Positions 61,743 through 64,000 of a stretch of 64,000 nucleotides of DNA are shown here, piece after piece. The stretch covers positions 3,783,501 through 3,847,500 of the forward strand of contig NC_020156.1 in the NCBI RefSeq assembly GCF_000332115.1, written 5' to 3'. The position numbers were made by a program, and so were the translations under genes. The number at the start of each line of letters is the position of its first letter. Position 1 is the stretch's first letter. A model generated the notes under the pieces. The model did no database searches. It saw only the letters and a program-made list of their open reading frames with translations, and was not told the DNA's origin. Source of the DNA: Nonlabens dokdonensis DSW-6 (GTDB lineage: Bacteria > Bacteroidota > Bacteroidia > Flavobacteriales > Flavobacteriaceae).

Positions 61743-63992
61743 TTAAAACGAATACTGCAAAGTACCTCGTATGAAAAAAGGAGTTCCTGGAGTAAAATGT
61801 ATTTCTTCTACAGATTGTGACTCATTTGCAAGTCTAGACTCTGTAGCAAATTGAGTTTCATTCCATTCTACATCAAAAAGGTTTTGTACCGCGATTCCTA
61901 ACCTTAAATTATTAGATAGATCATAATTGACATTGAAATCTGTCACAAAATAGCCTTCGGCAACAATAGAATTATCTTCATTTGCAGCTCGATCTCCTAT
62001 GTATCGGTATCTTAAACCAGCATTAAATTTTTTATAATTTTTTAAACTAATTCCGCCTACTAGAGTAAGCTCTGGCGCAAGAGGTATAAAATCTTCGCCA
62101 TCTGGTTCTTCAATTGCTCTTGCATGAGCATAATTGATGTTACTGTCTAAGAACAAATACTGTGATAGTTGATATTTAAAACCAAGATCAAATCCATAAC
62201 GTTCTGTCTTACCGCTAGGCTCTACAATTCCTGCATCTCCCACGTACACAAATTCTTGTTCTAAAAATAAATACCATAATGCACTGTTTAAAATAAACTT
62301 ATCACTTACTTTCCAGATCGAGCCTAAATCACTTCCATAAGACTTTGGTAAAATTTTATCAGCACTGTTTTCTAACACTACTCTTGTGTCATTACTGTGC
62401 AATCCTACTCCATTTCTCAAGTACAATTTTAAGCTATTACTAACTTCATAATTAAAATTTAGTTTAGGTAATAAAGCTTCGGCAGTTTGTGATTGAGTAT
62501 TATAAGTGGTCGCTAGCGCATCTTTATAGTTAAATTTAAATCTTTCAAATCTCAGACCAGCATCTATCATTAAGTTGTCAATAAACCACTCTGCTCCTAC
62601 AAAAGCAGATGCATTTGTTTCATTAATATCACCTAACTGTATATTTTCTAGAGTTTGTCTTCTGTTTAAAGTTCGTGATAATCCAGAAGATTCAGTTCTA
62701 TCATTACGCAATCCTAGACCAGCTTTAATATTGAATCGATTACCTGCGAGCTCTGTTTTATATTTATAATCTGCCTTAAAACCTAGCATGTCACGAGATT
62801 CTTGTTGTCTTATTTGATCGCCATTGATAGGGTCTTCAAGAAAAAATGTGAAGTTAGAAAATAGTAGAAAGTCATAGTGAGAATAAAATAAGGTAGTTTG
62901 TAATTCTTCTTTATCACTTACATCCATATCATAATTAAGTACCAAACTTGTTCTAGAAGTCTCTCCACCTTCGGTATCATCTATGGCGCCAAATCTGTTG
63001 ATAATTCCCTGATCAACTGCTCTTTGAGGAATTTGACCGCTAGCATCCCATTCACTGTCAAAATGAGAAACACTCATACTGAAGCGGTCTCCATTATCTG
63101 CAGTATGTTGTAGTTTACCAAAAAGGTTAATCCTATCAAAATTCTGCGGACTTTCAAAAGGGCCATCAAAGGTCAAATACTCAGTAGCCACATAAGCTGA
63201 AGTATGTGAGTTATCTACTAGTTGCGCTAGCCCTAAATAACGCTGATAATTAAAGTCTCCTATTTCAAAAGTTATATTGCTCTTATCTAAGTAATTTTTA
63301 GTTCTAAAATCTACATGTCCAGCAGTGGCAAAATTACCTACGGTTTCATCATAACTTCCTACACCGTATGAAATGTTATTGATAGTTTCTGGAATCACAA
63401 AATGAAGATCTGCATATCCTTGTCCATGAGCATGAGATACCATGTTTACCGGCATTCCATCTACATTAATTGCGATATCAGTACCATGATCTATATCAAA
63501 ACCTCTCAGAAAAATTTGTTCTGCTTTCCCGCCACCAGCGTGTTGACCTATAAAAAGTCCTGGTACCGTTCTCAGTAATTCTTGAGTAGAAGTTACTGGA
63601 TTAATTTTTAAATCTACATTAGCAAGTACATTAAGCGTTTCTACGTCATTACTAATTGTTATGGCATCCAGATCAAGAGAAGCTAATTTCAGCACTACTT
63701 GCTGGATTTCTTTCTCGTCGTTCACAATAACTGTGGTTGCCTCATAACCTATATGTGAAAAGCGTAATTCATCATTTTTCTCAACATCGTCTAGTGAAAA
63801 ATATCCTTTTGCGTTAGTATGTGTGTGATTGCCAGACTCCATATGCAATACATAAACGTCTTTGAGTGGTTTACCAGTTTCGTCTTTTACAAAACCAGTA
63901 ATGTTGTGTGCTACAATGAAGTGTGAAATGAAGAAAAATACTGTTGTTAATGCCGCTTTCGCGAAAGCGGGAAAAGTAAATTTAAAAGTCAT
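61743..63992 (-). CDS. TonB-dependent outer-membrane receptor
   Basis: This 749-residue protein has a signal peptide (to about residue 29, IVAHN), a carboxypeptidase-regulatory-like domain (about 30-110, ITGFVKDETGKPLKDVYVL), a plug domain (about 120-225, TSTQELLRTVPGLFIGQ, IFLRGFDIDHGTDIAINVDGM) and a 22-strand barrel ending in FIRGTLQYSF. His-rich segments (HMESGNHTHT, MVSHAHGQGYADLH) hint at a metal or metal-chelate ligand, but the substrate is unassigned. The palindromic repeat at 63954-63969 encodes AFAKA at residues 9-13, inside the signal peptide. Its promoter lies outside the window. Confidence 0.93.
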   Translation of the reverse strand: MTFKFTFPAFAKAALTTVFFFISHFIVAHNITGFVKDETGKPLKDVYVLHMESGNHTHTNAKGYFSLDDVEKNDELRFSHIGYEATTVIVNDEKEIQQVVLKLASLDLDAITISNDVETLNVLANVDLKINPVTSTQELLRTVPGLFIGQHAGGGKAEQIFLRGFDIDHGTDIAINVDGMPVNMVSHAHGQGYADLHFVIPETINNISYGVGSYDETVGNFATAGHVDFRTKNYLDKSNITFEIGDFNYQRYLGLAQLVDNSHTSAYVATEYLTFDGPFESPQNFDRINLFGKLQHTADNGDRFSMSVSHFDSEWDASGQIPQRAVDQGIINRFGAIDDTEGGETSRTSLVLNYDMDVSDKEELQTTLFYSHYDFLLFSNFTFFLEDPINGDQIRQQESRDMLGFKADYKYKTELAGNRFNIKAGLGLRNDRTESSGLSRTLNRRQTLENIQLGDINETNASAFVGAEWFIDNLMIDAGLRFERFKFNYKDALATTYNTQSQTAEALLPKLNFNYEVSNSLKLYLRNGVGLHSNDTRVVLENSADKILPKSYGSDLGSIWKVSDKFILNSALWYLFLEQEFVYVGDAGIVEPSGKTERYGFDLGFKYQLSQYLFLDSNINYAHARAIEEPDGEDFIPLAPELTLVGGISLKNYKKFNAGLRYRYIGDRAANEDNSIVAEGYFVTDFNVNYDLSNNLRLGIAVQNLFDVEWNETQFATESRLANESQSVEEIHFTPGTPFFIRGTLQYSF
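63954..63969. repeat. Palindromic repeat, copy 12 (inside TonB receptor signal peptide)
   Basis: Extends to 18 bp (63953-63970). Read as AFAKA in the N-terminal part of the signal peptide, the same peptide as in lolA. Confidence 0.9.
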
Positions 63993-64000
63993 GGTGATCT

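Noticed and set aside
383..63970. Palindromic repeat as a CRISPR array or parS cluster
   Set aside because: Spacing is thousands of bases and irregular, copies lie in genes, and the sequence is not the parS consensus TGTTTCACGTGAAACA.

Overview
The window looks like chromosomal DNA of a marine-type member of the Flavobacteriaceae (Bacteroidota). The evidence is low GC, TAnnTTTG promoter boxes instead of sigma70 boxes, no clear Shine-Dalgarno sites, a type IX secretion (T9SS) cargo protein with a C-terminal sorting domain, a carboxypeptidase-regulatory-like domain on the TonB receptor, and a RibB with a degenerate second domain. The genus cannot be fixed from the sequence alone. A 14-16 bp palindrome, GCTTTCGCGAAAGC, occurs 12 times across the window, in genes and between them, and is its most striking DNA-level signature.

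Positions 435-14690 (+ strand) are housekeeping and envelope genes: a membrane-anchored cytochrome c, thiol peroxidase, a DgkA-type kinase, FtsK, LolA, an LptF/G permease, a RibB with a degenerate GTP-cyclohydrolase-II half, MurQ, two small membrane or lipoproteins, an LptA/OstA-like protein, a class III aminotransferase, a TPR protein and a CpsB/YwqE-type tyrosine phosphatase.

Positions 14714-54836 (- strand) form a 40-kb Wzx/Wzy-type surface polysaccharide locus. The export and control end holds a Wzc-like kinase, a Wza-like lipoprotein and a membrane-bound PglF/WbpM-like 4,6-dehydratase. A T9SS cargo gene sits between these and the sugar genes. Recognisable sugar routes are: RmlA-RmlB; a UDP-HexNAc 4-epimerase with a UDP-HexNAc dehydrogenase (HexNAc uronate); a UDP-glucose dehydrogenase; a near-complete CMP-legionaminic acid route (LegB, LegC, LegH, LegG, LegI, PtmE, LegF); UDP-L-FucNAc (CapE, CapF, CapG) with a WbuB-like transferase; and an aminotransferase/N-formyltransferase pair with two phosphoglycosyl transferases. 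A three-gene module of pyruvate-aldolase-like enzyme, KdsB-like cytidylyltransferase and HAD phosphatase resembles a second CMP-ulosonic-acid pathway that uses an unrelated aldolase in place of KdsA/NeuB. It is followed by an unusual GT-B-like protein, the flippase, a second unusual glycosyltransferase and the polymerase. This module is the best candidate for an undescribed pathway here.

Positions 55060-63992 return to ordinary genes: an OmpA-family protein (+), then a - strand pabB-tilS-dsbD operon and a TonB-dependent receptor. No tRNA, rRNA, CRISPR array, insertion sequence or prophage was recognised.
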